Origin: Clusia tigrina
Lineage: Eukaryota > Arthropoda > Insecta > Diptera > Clusiidae
Assembly (NCBI GenBank): GCA_920105625.2
Contig: OV050030.1
Span: forward strand, 213,202,325 to 213,266,324
Direction: 5' to 3'
Length of the DNA: 64,000 bases
Each line of letters opens with the position of its first letter. Within the stretch, counting starts at the first letter, position 1. The notes under the pieces were generated by a model. The model did not search any database. It was given only the letters and a program-made list of their open reading frames with translations, and was not told the origin of the DNA. A program made the position numbers and the translations under genes. This document shows, one piece after another, positions 25,391-34,818 of this stretch.

Positions 25391-28300
25391 CCAAATCAAA
25401 CACTGCTAAAACTTCATATGGCCCTTACTTCTATACGGTGCATCCTACACCTATCAAAGTTTTCAACATTCAAATGCTTGTAACTTCTTACTGGAGAGTC
25501 ATAAAATCTTGAAATTTGGTCACAATAAAGTACTCGAGCCTCTTATGAATTCAAGCTATCGCTCATAGCTATGCTACCCTTCAATCCCAAATCAAACACT
25601 GATAAAACTTCAAATGGCCCTAACATCTATACGCTGCGTTCTATACCCATCAAAGTTTCTAACAATCAAATGTTTGTAACTTTTTACTGGAGCGTCATAA
25701 AATCTTTAAATTTTGTGATAATAAAGTACTCGAGCCGCTTATCAATTTAAGCTATGGCTCATAGCTATGCTACCCTTGAGTCCCAAATCAAACACGTATA
25801 AAACTTCAAATGGCCCTAACTTCTATATGGTGCATCCCACACCTATCAAAGTTTTCAACAATCAATTGCTTGCAACTTTTTACGGGAGCGTCATAAAATC
25901 TTGAAATTTTGTAACAATAAAGTACTTGAGCCTCTTATCAATTTAAGCTATCGCTCATAACTTTGCTACCCTTGAGTCCCAAATCAAACACTAATAAAAC
26001 TCCAAATAGACCTAACTTCTATACGGTGCGCCCTATACCCATCAAAGTTTGTAACAATAAAATGTTTGTAACTTTTTACTGGAGCGTCATAAAATCTTGA
26101 AATTTTGTGACAATAAAGTACTCGAGCCTCTTGTCAATTTAAGCTATCACTCATAGCTATGCTACCCTTGAGTCCCAAATCAAACACTGATAAAACTTCA
26201 AATGGCCCTAACGGTGCGTCATATACCTATCAAAGTTTGCAACAATCAAGTGCTTGTAACTTTTTACTGGAGCGTCATAAAATCTGGAAATTTTGTGAGA
26301 ATAAAGTACTCGAGCCTCTTATCAATTTAAGTTATCGCTCATAGCTATGCTACCCTTGAGTCCCAAATCAAACACGTATAAAACTTCAAATGGCCCTAAC
26401 TTCTATCAAAGTTTGCAACAATCAATTGCTTGCAACTTTTTACGGGAGCGTCATAAAACCTTGAAATTTTGTGACAATAAAGTAGTCGAGCCTCTTATCA
26501 ATTTAAGCTATCGGTCATAGCTATGCTACCCTTGAGTCCCAAATCAAACACTGATAAAACTTCAAATGGCCCTAACTTCTATACGGTGCGTCCTATACCC
26601 ATCAAAGTTTGTAACATTCAAATGTTTGTAACTTTTTACTGCAGCGTCATAAAATCTAGAAATTTTGTGACAATAAAGTACTCGAGCCTCTTGTCAATTT
26701 AAGCTATCACTCATAGCTATGCTACCCTTGAGTCCCAAATCAAACACTGCTAAAACTTCAAATGGCCCTTACATCTATACGGTGCATCCTACACCTATCA
26801 AAGTTTTCAACATTCAAATGCTTGTAACTTCTTACTGGAGAGTCATAAAATCTTGAAATTTGGTCACAATAAAGTACTCGAGCCTCTTATGAATTCAAGC
26901 TATCGCTCATAGCTATGCTACCCTTCAATCCCAAATCAAACACTGATAAAACTTCAAATGGCCCTAACATCTATACGCTGCGTTCTATACCCATCAAAGT
27001 TTGTAACAATCAAATGTTTGTAACTTTTTACTGGAGCGTCATAAAATCTTGAAATTTTGTGACAATAAAGTACTCGAGCCTCTTGTCAATTTACGCTATC
27101 ACTCATAGCTATGCTACCCTTGAGTCCCAAATCAAACACTGATAAAACTTCAAGTGGCCCTAACTTCTATACGGTGCGTCCTATACCTATCAAATTTTGT
27201 AACAATCAAATGTTTGTAACTTTTTACTGGAGCGTCATAAAATCTTGAAACTTTGTGACAATAAAGTACTCGAGCCTCTTGTCAATTTAAGCTATCACTC
27301 ATAGCTATGGTACCCTTGAGTCCCAAATCAAACACTGATAAAACTTCAAATGGCCCTAACGGTGCGTCATATACCTAACAAAGTTTGCAACAATCAAGTG
27401 CTTGTAACTTTTTACTGGAGCGTCATAAAATCTGGAAATTTTGTGAGAATAAAGTATTCGAGCCTCTTATCAATTTAAGCTATCGCTCATAGCTATGCTA
27501 CCCTTGAGTCCCAAATCAAACACGTATAAACCATCAAATGGCCCTAACTTCTATACGGTGCGTCCCATACCTATCAAAGTTTGCAACATTCAATTGCTTG
27601 CAACTTTTTATGAGAGCGTCATAAAACCTTGAAATTTTGTGACAATAAAGTATTCGAGCCTCTTATCAATTTAAGCTATCGCTCATAGCTATGCTACCCT
27701 TGAGTCCCAAATCAAACACTGCTAAAACTTCAAATGGCCCTTACTTCTATATGGTGCATCCTACACCTATCAAAGTTTTCAACATTCAAATGCTTGTAAC
27801 TTCTTACTGGAGAGTCATAAAATCTTGAAATTTGGTGCTCGAGCCTCTTATGAATTCAAGCTATCGCTCATAGCTATGCTACCCTTCAATCCCAAATCAA
27901 ACACTGATAAAATTTCAAATGGCCCTAACATCTATACGCTGCATTCTATACCCATCAAAGTTTGTAACAATCAAATGTTTGTAACTTTTTACTGGAGCGT
28001 CATAAAATCTTTAAATTTTGTGATAATAAAGTACTCGAGCCGCTTATCAATTTAAGCTATGGCTCATAGCTATGCTACCCTTGAGTCCCAAATCAAACAC
28101 GTATAAAACTTCAAATGGCCCTAACTTCTATACGGTACGTCCCACACCTATCAAAGTTTTCAACAATCAATTGCTTGCAACTTTTTACGGGAGCGTCATA
28201 AAATCTTGAAATTTTGTGACAATAAAGTACTCGAGCCTCTTGTCAATTTAAGCTATCACTCATAGCTATGCTACCCTTGAGTCCCAAATCAAACACTGAT

Positions 28301-30209
28301 AAAACTTAAAATGGCCCTAATTTCTATACGGTGCATCCTATCAAAGTTTTCAACGTTCAAATGCTTGTAACTTCTTACAGGAGAGTCATAAAATCTTGAA
28401 ATTTTGTGACAATAAAGTACTCGAGCCTCTTGTAAAGTTAAGCAATCGCTCATAGCTATGCTACCCTTGAGTCCCAAATCAACTACTGCTAAAACTTCAA
28501 ATGGCCCTAACGGTGCGTCATATACCTATCAAACTTTGCAACAATCAATTGCTTGCAACTTCTTACGGTAGCGTCATAAAATCTTGAAATTTTGTATCAA
28601 TAAAGTACTAGAGCCTCTTATAAATTTAAGCTATCGCTCATAGCTATGCTACCCTTGAGTCCCAAATCAAACACTGATAAAACTTCAATTGGCCCTAACC
28701 TCTATACGGTGCGTCCTATACCCATCAAAGTTTGTAACAATCAAATGTTTGTAACTTTTTACTTGAGCGTCATAAAATCTTGAATTTTTGTGTCAATAAA
28801 GTACTCGAGCCTCTTGTCAATTTAAGCTATCACTCATAGCTATGCTACCCTTGAGTCCCAAATCAAACACGTATAAAACTTCAAATGGCCCTAACTTCTA
28901 TACGGTGCGTCCCACACCTATCAAAGTTTGCAACAATCAATTGCTTGCAACTTTTTACTGGAGCGTCATAAAACCTTGAAATTTTGTGACAATAAAGTAG
29001 TCGAGCCTCTTATCAATTTAAGCTATCGCTCATAGCTATGCTACCCTTGAGTCCCAAACCAAACACTGCTACACCTTCAAATGGCCCTAACTTCTATACG
29101 GTGCATCCTACACCTATCAAAGTTTTCAACATTCAAATGCTTGTAACTTCTTACTTGAGAGTCATAAAATCTTTAAATTTGGTGACAATAAAATACTCGA
29201 GCCTCTTATGAATTCAAGCTATCGCTTATAGCTATGCTACCCTTGAATCCCAAATCAAACACTGATAAAACTTCAAATGGCCCTAACATCTATACGGTGC
29301 GTTCTATACCCATCAAAGTTTGTAACAATTAAATGTTTGTAACTTTTTACTGGAGCGTCATAATATCTTGAAATTTTGTGATAATAAAGTACTAGAGCCT
29401 CTTATCAATTTAAGCTATGGCTCATAGCTATGCTAACCTTGAGTCCCAAATCAAACACGTATAAAACTTCAAACGGCCCTAACTTCTATACGGTGCGTCC
29501 CACACCTATCAAAGTTTGCAACAGTCAATTGCTTGCAACTTTTTACGGGAGCGTCATAAAATCTTGAAATTTTGTAACAATAAAGTACCTCTTATCAAAT
29601 TTAGCTATCGCTCATAGCTTTGCTACCCTTGAGTCCCAAATCAAACACTGATAAAACTTCAAATAGCCCTAACTTCTATACGGTGCGTCCTATACCCATC
29701 AAAGTTTGTAACAATTAAATGTTTGTAACTTTTTACTGGAGCGTCATAATATCTTGAAATTTTGTGATAATAAAGTACTAGAGCCTCTTATCAATTTAAG
29801 CTATGGCTCATAGCTATGCTACCCTTGAGTCCCAAATCAAACACTGATAAAACTTCAAATGGCCCTGACTTCTATACGGTGCATCCTGCAACTATCAAAG
29901 TTTTCAACGTTCAAATGCTTGTAACTTCTTACTGGAGAGTCATAAAATCTTGAAATTTTGTGACAATAAAGTATTCGAGCCTCTTGTAAAGTTAAGCAAT
30001 CGCTCATAGCTATGCTACACTTGAGTCCCAAATCAACCACTGCTAAAACTTCAAATGGCCTTAACGGTGCGTCATATGCCTATCAAAGTTTGCAACAATC
30101 AATTGCTTGCAACTTTTTACGGTAGCGTCATAAAATCTTGAAATTTTGTAACAATAAAGTACTAGAGCCTCTTATCAATTTAAGCTATCGCTCATAGCTA
30201 TGCTACCTT
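25391..30209. repeat. Satellite block with four GAATTC-marked repeat cycles
   Basis: A composite marker recurs four times: a head 'cactgctaaaacttca', then a tail 'cctcttatgaattcaagc', then 'acccttcaatcccaaatc' or a close form, then 'acatctatacgctgcgttc'. GAATTC positions are 25,547, 26,891, 27,852 and 29,210 (spacings 1,344, 961 and 1,358). The third cycle has lost 'acaataaagta' near 27,835. A monomer near 26,405 lost about 18 bp between two TAT triplets. The block ends at the LTR insertion. Confidence 0.85.
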
Positions 30210-30444
30210 TGTAATGTATTTCGCATAAACTAAAATAACTAATATTTACTCTCGAGTGTAAACTCATAAATTACTATAATGCCTTGCGTTGATGATGACA
30301 TTCTTGTGTATCGATTGCTCGCTAGTTTAGTTTTATGAAAACCACTGAACTGTACTCATCTATTTCTCTCTGAATAAATATACTCAATAGTAAAGACCAA
30401 AAACCAGTTGTTAATAATTTAATGATGGACCAGAGGATATAATA
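30210..30444 (+). repeat. 5' long terminal repeat
   Basis: 235 bp, beginning TGTAATGTATTTCGC and ending GAGGATATAATA, matched end to end by 35,662-35,896. There are six substitutions and no indels between the two LTRs (2.6%). The polyadenylation hexamer AATAAA lies at 30,373-30,378. The ends do not have the common TG...CA form; the 3' end reads ...ATA. Confidence 0.96.
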
Positions 30445-30448
30445 ATTT

Positions 30449-30460
30449 TGGCGACGAGGA
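30449..30460 (+). promoter_or_regulatory. Candidate primer-binding site
   Basis: TGGCGACGAGGA starts four bases after the 5' LTR, the usual place for tRNA-primed minus-strand synthesis, and begins with TGG (pairing with a tRNA CCA end). The matching tRNA was not identified. The A-rich stretch 30,461-30,541 that follows is the untranslated leader before gag. Confidence 0.65.
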
Positions 30461-30541
30461 AAACTGGAAAACGTGTAATAGTAAAAGAAAAAAAAAGAAA
30501 AAAAATCAAACAACAAAAGTAAAAGTAAAAAGTAAAAATAA

Positions 30542-31165
30542 ATGACAGATTCTCAAACCATAAAAACTGAACATAGTGAACATTTAGAACAGCCAGTACA
30601 AAAAGTTACAAAGATGATTGGTCACATTGATCCTTATATAATGGGAAATGATTTTGCTGAGTACGAGATGAGACTCCAGCAATTTTTTATTGTTAATGAT
30701 GTGGCAGAAGAAAAAAAAGTTGCCTTCTTCATAACATATATTGGTGCCAATGCATACTCCGTGTTAAGGAAATTGGTTTCACCTGATGATCCAAGCTCGA
30801 AGAAGTACAAATATCTGGAGGACGCCCTAAAACCGTATTTTGCACCTTCTGTAAACGAAATTGCAGAATCTTTTAAATTTTATAATGCCCAGCAAGGTGA
30901 AAAATCAATAAGAGAATTTATCATAGAATTAAAAGCGTTTGCAGAAAAGTGCAATTTTGGTCATTTTCTTGATCGTGCACTACGTGAAAAATTCGTTTGT
31001 GGAGTTCGAGACAATCAACTAAGGTCCAAATTTCTAAAAGAATCCAGTTTGAGTTTCAAAAAAGCGTGTGAATTGGCTTTAAGTTGGGAAATGGCTGAGG
31101 ATGAAACACGTGAGATGTGCAAAAAAGAATTTCATAACACGTGTTCGATTGCAAGGTCACAATAA
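30542..31165 (+). CDS. gag: Truncated gag of the LTR retrotransposon
   Basis: An ATG-started frame of 207 codons following an A-rich leader. Residues about 20-190 look like the capsid-type Gag core of Ty3/gypsy elements: an early 'EYEMRLQQFF' segment, 'YKYLEDALKPYF' in the middle, then 'GEKSIREFIIELKAFAEKC' and 'LREKFVCGVRDNQLRSKFL'. In related elements this protein assembles the cytoplasmic virus-like particle. No CCHC zinc knuckle is present, and the frame runs to a stop at 31,163-31,165. The next readable sequence in the same frame is already mid reverse transcriptase, so an internal deletion removed the Gag C-terminus, protease and the start of RT. Assignment to Gag is firm; activity is very unlikely. 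Confidence 0.85.
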   Translation: MTDSQTIKTEHSEHLEQPVQKVTKMIGHIDPYIMGNDFAEYEMRLQQFFIVNDVAEEKKVAFFITYIGANAYSVLRKLVSPDDPSSKKYKYLEDALKPYFAPSVNEIAESFKFYNAQQGEKSIREFIIELKAFAEKCNFGHFLDRALREKFVCGVRDNQLRSKFLKESSLSFKKACELALSWEMAEDETREMCKKEFHNTCSIARSQ

Positions 31166-31398
31166 ATCGGTTCATCGAAACCCAACTCCTTACCGAGAAT
31201 AGACAACATTTTTGCAAATTTGGCAAATTGTAAAATTTTTTGTGTGATTGATTTATCAGGAGCATATCAGCAATTAAAAATTTCCGACACCTCAAAACAG
31301 TATGTGACAATAAATACACATAAAGGTTTATTCCAATATGCTCGCTTGCCATTCGGAGTGGCGAGCGCACCTTCTATTTTCCAGTCAGTTATCAGGTT
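31166..31398 (+). pseudogene. pol: Reverse transcriptase fragment 1 (fingers/palm, motifs A and B)
   Basis: In the same frame as gag, just beyond its stop, the translation reads 'NSLPRIDNIFANL', then 'CVIDLSGAYQQL' (motif A, catalytic Asp at 31,250-31,252) and 'RLPFGVASAPSIFQ' (motif B). The upstream part of RT, normally about 100 residues, is missing; the deletion join lies roughly between 31,130 and 31,185. The reading frame is lost near 31,393-31,399: frame 2 runs into TAG at 31,403-31,405, while RT continues in frame 1. No ATG serves this piece. Confidence 0.88.
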
Positions 31399-32376
31399 CT
31401 GTTAGGAATTCCCGGAACTTCATGCTGTTTGGATGATATTTTAATTGGTAGTTCGACGCCGGATGACTGTAAACGTATTCTTTTTCAAGTATTGAAAAAG
31501 CTGAATGATTTCAATATAAAAATTAATATTGATAAATGTTTTTTTTTCAAAAAAGAAATAAATTATTTAGGACACACTATTTCACAAGATGGTTTGAAAC
31601 CAAATAGAGAGAAAGTTGAGAGTATTGAAAAAGCTCCAACTCCAAGAAATTTAGCAGAACTTCAGTCTTATTTGGGGCTACTAAATTATTATAATAACTT
31701 CATACCAAATTTATCTTCAAAACTGAAGAATTTATACAGCTTGTTACAAAAAAATGCAAACTTTGTATGGACTGAAGCGATTAATAAATGTTTTGAAAAA
31801 TCAAAAAAATGAATATTAGAAAACAATATTCTTGAATTATATGACCCAAACAAACCTATTGTAATAACTTGTGATGCCAGCCCATACGGGGTAGGGGCAG
31901 TTTTGGCTCACGTGGTAAATGGTATTGAAAAACCTGTTATTTTTGCTTCTAGCACCTTATCACCTTCAGAGCGAAACTATTCTCAAATCTACAGAGAAGC
32001 TCTCGCTGTAATATTTGCATTGAAGAAATTCCATAAATATGTCTATGGACACCGCTTTACATTATGCAGTGACAATGAAGCTTTAAAAGAGATTTTTAAT
32101 CCCAACCGTGATACTTCTAACATAACAGCATCAAGATTGCAGAGATGGGCAGTAATGCTCTCAATTTATGAATATGATTTTAAATACAGGTCTGCAAAAT
32201 TAAACGCTCCAGCAGACGCCATGTCACGTTTGCCAATCGAAGGAGAAACAAGAATTGAAACAATAAACAATTTAGCTCAGGCAACGGAATTGCCTATTAG
32301 TATGAGCATAGTAATAGAGAGTACGGCGAATGATTCTGAGTTAACTGAGATAATGAAATACACCAAAAACAAATAG
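31396..32376 (+). pseudogene. pol: Reverse transcriptase fragment 2 plus RNase H
   Basis: Frame 1 continues RT with 'GIPG', then the motif C region 'CLDDILIG' (Asp codons 31,432-31,437) and 'NYLGHTISQDGLKPN' (thumb side). An in-frame TGA lies at 31,810-31,812. Reading through it gives RNase H: 'TCDASPYGVGAVL' (first catalytic Asp), 'YREALAVIFALKKFH' (Glu) and 'CSDNEALKEIF' (Asp), followed by 'APADAMSRLP', the usual end of the RNase H tether in this group. A TAG at 32,374-32,376 closes the frame. The first residue of the catalytic box, normally Tyr or Phe, is Cys (TGT, 31,426-31,428), which would be expected to impair polymerase activity. The piece is clearly degraded coding sequence. Confidence 0.9.
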
Positions 32377-32913
32377 CCTATTCAAGTACCACTAAATTTG
32401 AAAAAATGGTATAACGTGCGTAAAAGTCTTTCCACTGATAATAATTGTTTGTATTACAGAGATAGATTAGTTATTCCGGAAAAATATCGTAATAGGGTAC
32501 TTAATCTTTTGCATGAGAATCATGACGGAATTGTAAGATCAAAAATGATAGCACGTAGTTCAGTTTGGTGGCCGAAAATTGATCAGAATATAGAAGAATT
32601 TGTTTCAAAATGCTTTAGTTGCCAAACTACACAAAAAGTTCCAAGAGAACACGTGAAAACTAAGTGGCCATTCTGTGAGAAACCTTTTCAAAGGGTACAC
32701 ATAGATTTTTTTCATTTTGATTCCAAAACATATTATCTTTACATAGATTCATTCAGCAAATATATTATTGTTAAGTACTTGCCAAAGACAGATGCAATTA
32801 ATTTGGAAAACAGTTTACTATAAATTTTTAGAATATTTGGCTATCCTATCGAAATAGTTACCGATAATGGGCCACCATTTTCATCAATCCACTTTGAACA
32901 GTTTGCACGAAAA
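32377..32913 (+). pseudogene. pol: Integrase, N-terminal half (zinc finger and first two catalytic Asp)
   Basis: Same frame as the RNase H piece, beyond its TAG. The HHCC zinc-binding module is visible as 'LLHENH' (His codons at 32,512 and 32,521) and 'CFSC' (Cys codons at 32,611 and 32,620). The catalytic core begins with 'VHIDFFHFD' (first Asp at 32,704-32,706). A TAA at 32,821-32,823 interrupts it. Reading on gives 'GYPIEIVTDNGPPF' (second Asp at 32,863-32,865). The coding sequence stops at 32,913 where the Helitron was inserted. In an active element this enzyme joins the cDNA to the genome. Confidence 0.92.
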
Positions 32914-33062
32914 TCTATATATATAAAAATGAATTGCTGTTCGTTAGTCTCGCTAAAACTCGAGAACGGATGGACCGATTTGGCTAATTTTGGTCTTGAA
33001 TTATTTGTGGAAGTCCAGAGAAGGTTTAAAAGGTGAATAAGATCCGATTGGTGGCGCTGTTG
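32914..33062 (+). repeat. Helitron 5' terminal segment, family A, copy 1 (149 bp)
   Basis: Runs from TCTATATATATAAAAATG through 'gttagtctcgctaaaactcg' to 'ggtggcgctgttg' and is followed directly by a second copy. The two copies differ at six of 149 positions. This sequence type is widespread as a Helitron 5' end in insect genomes, to my knowledge. Confidence 0.9.
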
Positions 33063-33211
33063 TCTATATATATAAAAATGAATTGCTGTTCGTTAGTCTC
33101 GCTAAAACTCGAGAACGGATGGACCGATTTGGCTAATTTTGGTACTGAATTATTTGTAGGAGTCCAGAGAAGGTTTAAAAGGTGAATAAAATCCGATAGG
33201 TGGCGCTGTTG
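33063..33211 (+). repeat. Helitron 5' terminal segment, family A, copy 2 (149 bp)
   Basis: Direct tandem repeat of 32,914-33,062 without spacer, ending at the same 'ggcgctgttg'. The base before its TC is G, not A, so it is not an independent standard insertion; a tandem end duplication fits better. The following sequence, from 'tcgaaatttaaattt', is new. Confidence 0.88.
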
Positions 33212-33234
33212 TCGAAATTTAAATTTTTAGCGTC

Positions 33235-33330
33235 GGTGCCTCCTAGAGGTGTCAAATGTATGACCAACCCTCAACATTTTTGCAATCCCAACACTTTCTC
33301 AGAACATATCTACCCTCTATCTTCAACCCT
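33235..33330 (+). repeat. 96-bp direct repeat inside the Helitron, copy 1
   Basis: From 'ggtgcctcctagaggtgtc' to 'ctctatcttcaaccct', repeated at 33,393-33,488 with a few substitutions. The two are separated by 62 bp of AT-rich sequence with no other feature. Confidence 0.88.
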
Positions 33331-33392
33331 TAGGGTGGTCCCCATATAAAAGTAATTTTTTTAGAGCTATTCCAATGAATTGCATATTCAAG

Positions 33393-33488
33393 GGTGCCTC
33401 CTAGAGGTGTCAAATGTATGACCGACCCTCAATATTTTTGCAATCCCAACAGTTCCCCAGAACATATCTACCCTCTATCTTCAACCCT
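33393..33488 (+). repeat. 96-bp direct repeat inside the Helitron, copy 2
   Basis: Second copy of 33,235-33,330. It ends in 'caaccct' followed by 'agattaaagc'. The 267 bp from 33,489 to 33,754 hold only a small 29-bp direct repeat and no coding sequence. Confidence 0.88.
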
Positions 33489-33574
33489 AGATTAAAGCAT
33501 TTATGAAATTATGTTCAGCTAAGTACTGCTATCAAACTGATTACACCTATTGACATCACTGAAACACTTACACA

Positions 33575-33646
33575 AATAACTAAGATGTAGACATCACTGA
33601 ATGTAAGCTGGATGGAAAATAACTAAGGTGTAGACATCACTGGATG
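33575..33646 (+). repeat. 29-bp direct repeat pair (period 43 bp)
   Basis: 'aataactaag(a/g)tgtagac' followed by 'atcactg(a/g)atg' occurs at 33,575-33,603 and at 33,618-33,646, with two differences. A third, partial 'gacatcactga' lies just upstream near 33,552. Confidence 0.85.
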
Positions 33647-33892
33647 AAGAAAACAACAACTTGGGCAGCGGAAGGCGACAACGTATACTAAGTGTTTTTG
33701 CTCGATTCATTATCAAGAAATCAAGATACGCATACCCATTATCATCAACTGTAATCTTCTATATATATAAAAATGATTGTTTGTGTGTATGTCCTTTATA
33801 GAATCGTAAACTATGCATTTGATCATGTGATCATCTTCAGCAAAGTTTTTGTGCATGAGCCCACGAAGGTTTCTCAGTTTGTACCGGTCCAA

Positions 33893-34176
33893 TTGGACAA
33901 AGGGGCGTGGTACCTCCCATACAAATCACAAATTAAAAATCCATTATTTCTGCTCCGGTTAACAGTATGTGAACAAAATTTGGTACGTCGATTAACTGTA
34001 CATATTCTAAGTGCTGTTGCAAATATGGACGGGATTGGACAAAGGGGCGTAGTACCTCCCATACAAATCACAAATTAAAAAGCCATTATTTCTGCTCCGG
34101 TTAACAGTATTTGAACAATCTTTGGTATATAGGTTTAGTGTACATATTCTAAGTGCTGCTGCAAATATGGGCGGGA
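33893..34176 (+). repeat. 142-bp tandem repeat, two full units in the Helitron
   Basis: 'ttggac(a/g)aagggg' recurs at 33,893, 34,035 and 34,177 (period 142 bp) and again at 34,444. Units one and two are complete ('tacctcccatacaaatcac', 'tctgctccggttaacagtat', 'catattctaagtgctg'); the third diverges after about 50 bp into 'tcgtttatacctgctc'. Confidence 0.88.
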
Positions 34177-34360
34177 TTGGACGAAGGGGAGTGGTACCTC
34201 CCATACAAATCACAAATTAAAAATCGTTTATACCTGCTCTATGTGGCTTGCTCACGCGTCGGAAAACTTTCTATCTAATCGTTTACGCACCAGCTGGAAA
34301 AACAAGAAATATTGTGTATCCCACAGCACTTCAATAAATATAAAATTGTAACGAAACGCT
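34094..34360 (+). repeat. 267-bp tandem duplication in the Helitron, copy 1
   Basis: From 'gctccggttaacagtatttg' to 'aattgtaacgaaacgct', repeated immediately at 34,361-34,627. It overlaps the third 142-bp unit, so the larger duplication was built on the smaller one. Differences are few (for example 'aatctttgg' versus 'aatatttgg'). Confidence 0.9.
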
Positions 34361-34627
34361 GCTCCGGTTAACAGTATTTGAACAATATTTGGTATATAGG
34401 TTTAGTGTACATATTCTAAGTGCTGCTGCAAATATGGGCGGGATTGGACGAAGGGGAGTGGTACCTCCCATACAAATCACAAATTAAATATCGTTTATAC
34501 CTGCTCTATGTGGCTTGCTCACGCGTCGGAAAACCTTCTATTTAATCGTTTACGCACCAGCTGGAAAAACAAGAAATATTGTGTATCCCACAGCACTTCA
34601 ATAAATATAAAATTGTAACGAAACGCT
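34361..34627 (+). repeat. 267-bp tandem duplication in the Helitron, copy 2
   Basis: Second copy of 34,094-34,360. After it, 34,628-34,818 is unique AT-rich sequence leading to the Helitron 3' terminus. Confidence 0.9.
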
Positions 34628-34818
34628 GCAATGTCACAATTTTTTCGAAATGAACAAAATCAATAAAATGTATCAAAATGAATTGAATATTTTTATAATG
34701 TCTTTTCTTCAAATTTATTTATTTACACTATTCATCCGATTTCAAAAATTCTTTGACCAGCTGAATGCTACACCCCCCCTACAATTCAGGGGTAGCGAAG
34801 CGCACCGGGTACAGCTAG

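Larger units (their letters stand above)
1..30209. repeat. Satellite array, left arm (196/188-bp monomers, head to tail)
   Basis: About 155 tandem monomers, all in one orientation. Every monomer shows the landmarks 'gctatgctacccttgagtcc', 'caaatggccctaac', 'ggtgcgtcc', 'actggagcgtcataaaatc', 'gacaataaagtactcgagcc' and 'aagctatc(g/a)ctcatag' in that order. Spacing alternates between 196 and 188 bp, explained by an 8-bp indel (TTCTATAC) after 'ccctaac'. A 196-bp consensus contains 71 G+C (36%). Most monomers carry CTCGAG, AATAAA and the 10-bp palindrome CATAGCTATG. No gene is visible. The arm ends inside a monomer where the LTR element inserted. Such arrays are usually heterochromatic, often centromeric or pericentromeric, but nothing here proves the location. 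Confidence 0.98.
32914..34818 (+). mobile_element. Non-autonomous Helitron (composite), 1,905 bp, inside integrase
   Basis: The insertion begins TCTATATATATAAAAATG and ends ...GGGTACAGCTAG. It lies between a host A (32,913) and a host T (34,819), as Helitrons do (A|TC...CTRR|T), and makes no target duplication. Removing it restores the integrase frame and the catalytic spacing. It contains no Rep/helicase coding sequence, so it would need a helper. A GC-rich segment before the end ('gtagcgaagcgcaccggg') may be the remnant of the terminal hairpin. Inside are two tandem copies of one 5' end, a second 5' end of another family at about 33,755, and several internal direct repeats. Confidence 0.88.
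33755..34818 (+). mobile_element. Family B Helitron segment with its own 5' end and the shared 3' end
   Basis: At 33,755 the sequence reads TCTTCTATATATATAAAAAT, preceded by A, then 'gattgtttgtgtgtatgtcc'. This is a Helitron-like 5' end different from family A. The segment runs through several tandem repeats to the CTAG end at 34,818, followed by T. It could have been a 1,064-bp Helitron on its own. Because integrase resumes right after its 3' end, no family A 3' end remains, so the whole 32,914-34,818 unit appears to use a family A 5' end and a family B 3' end. Confidence 0.65.

Noticed and set aside
30322..30516. Minus-strand 64-codon frame across the 5' LTR and leader
   Set aside because: It is the complement of the A-rich leader, giving a Phe- and Tyr-rich low-complexity peptide, and it overlaps the LTR and PBS.
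31056..31370. Minus-strand 104-codon frame over gag and RT
   Set aside because: It lies opposite clear gag and RT coding sequence and has no recognisable domain.
33773..34078. Open frames of 65-101 codons on both strands in the Helitron
   Set aside because: They lie in non-coding tandem repeats; the repeated peptide simply reflects the 142-bp period. There is no Rep or helicase motif.
33063..34818. Second independent Helitron starting at 33,063
   Set aside because: The base before TC is G and the preceding 149 bp are a copy of the same end, so a tandem duplication of the 5' end explains it without a separate insertion.
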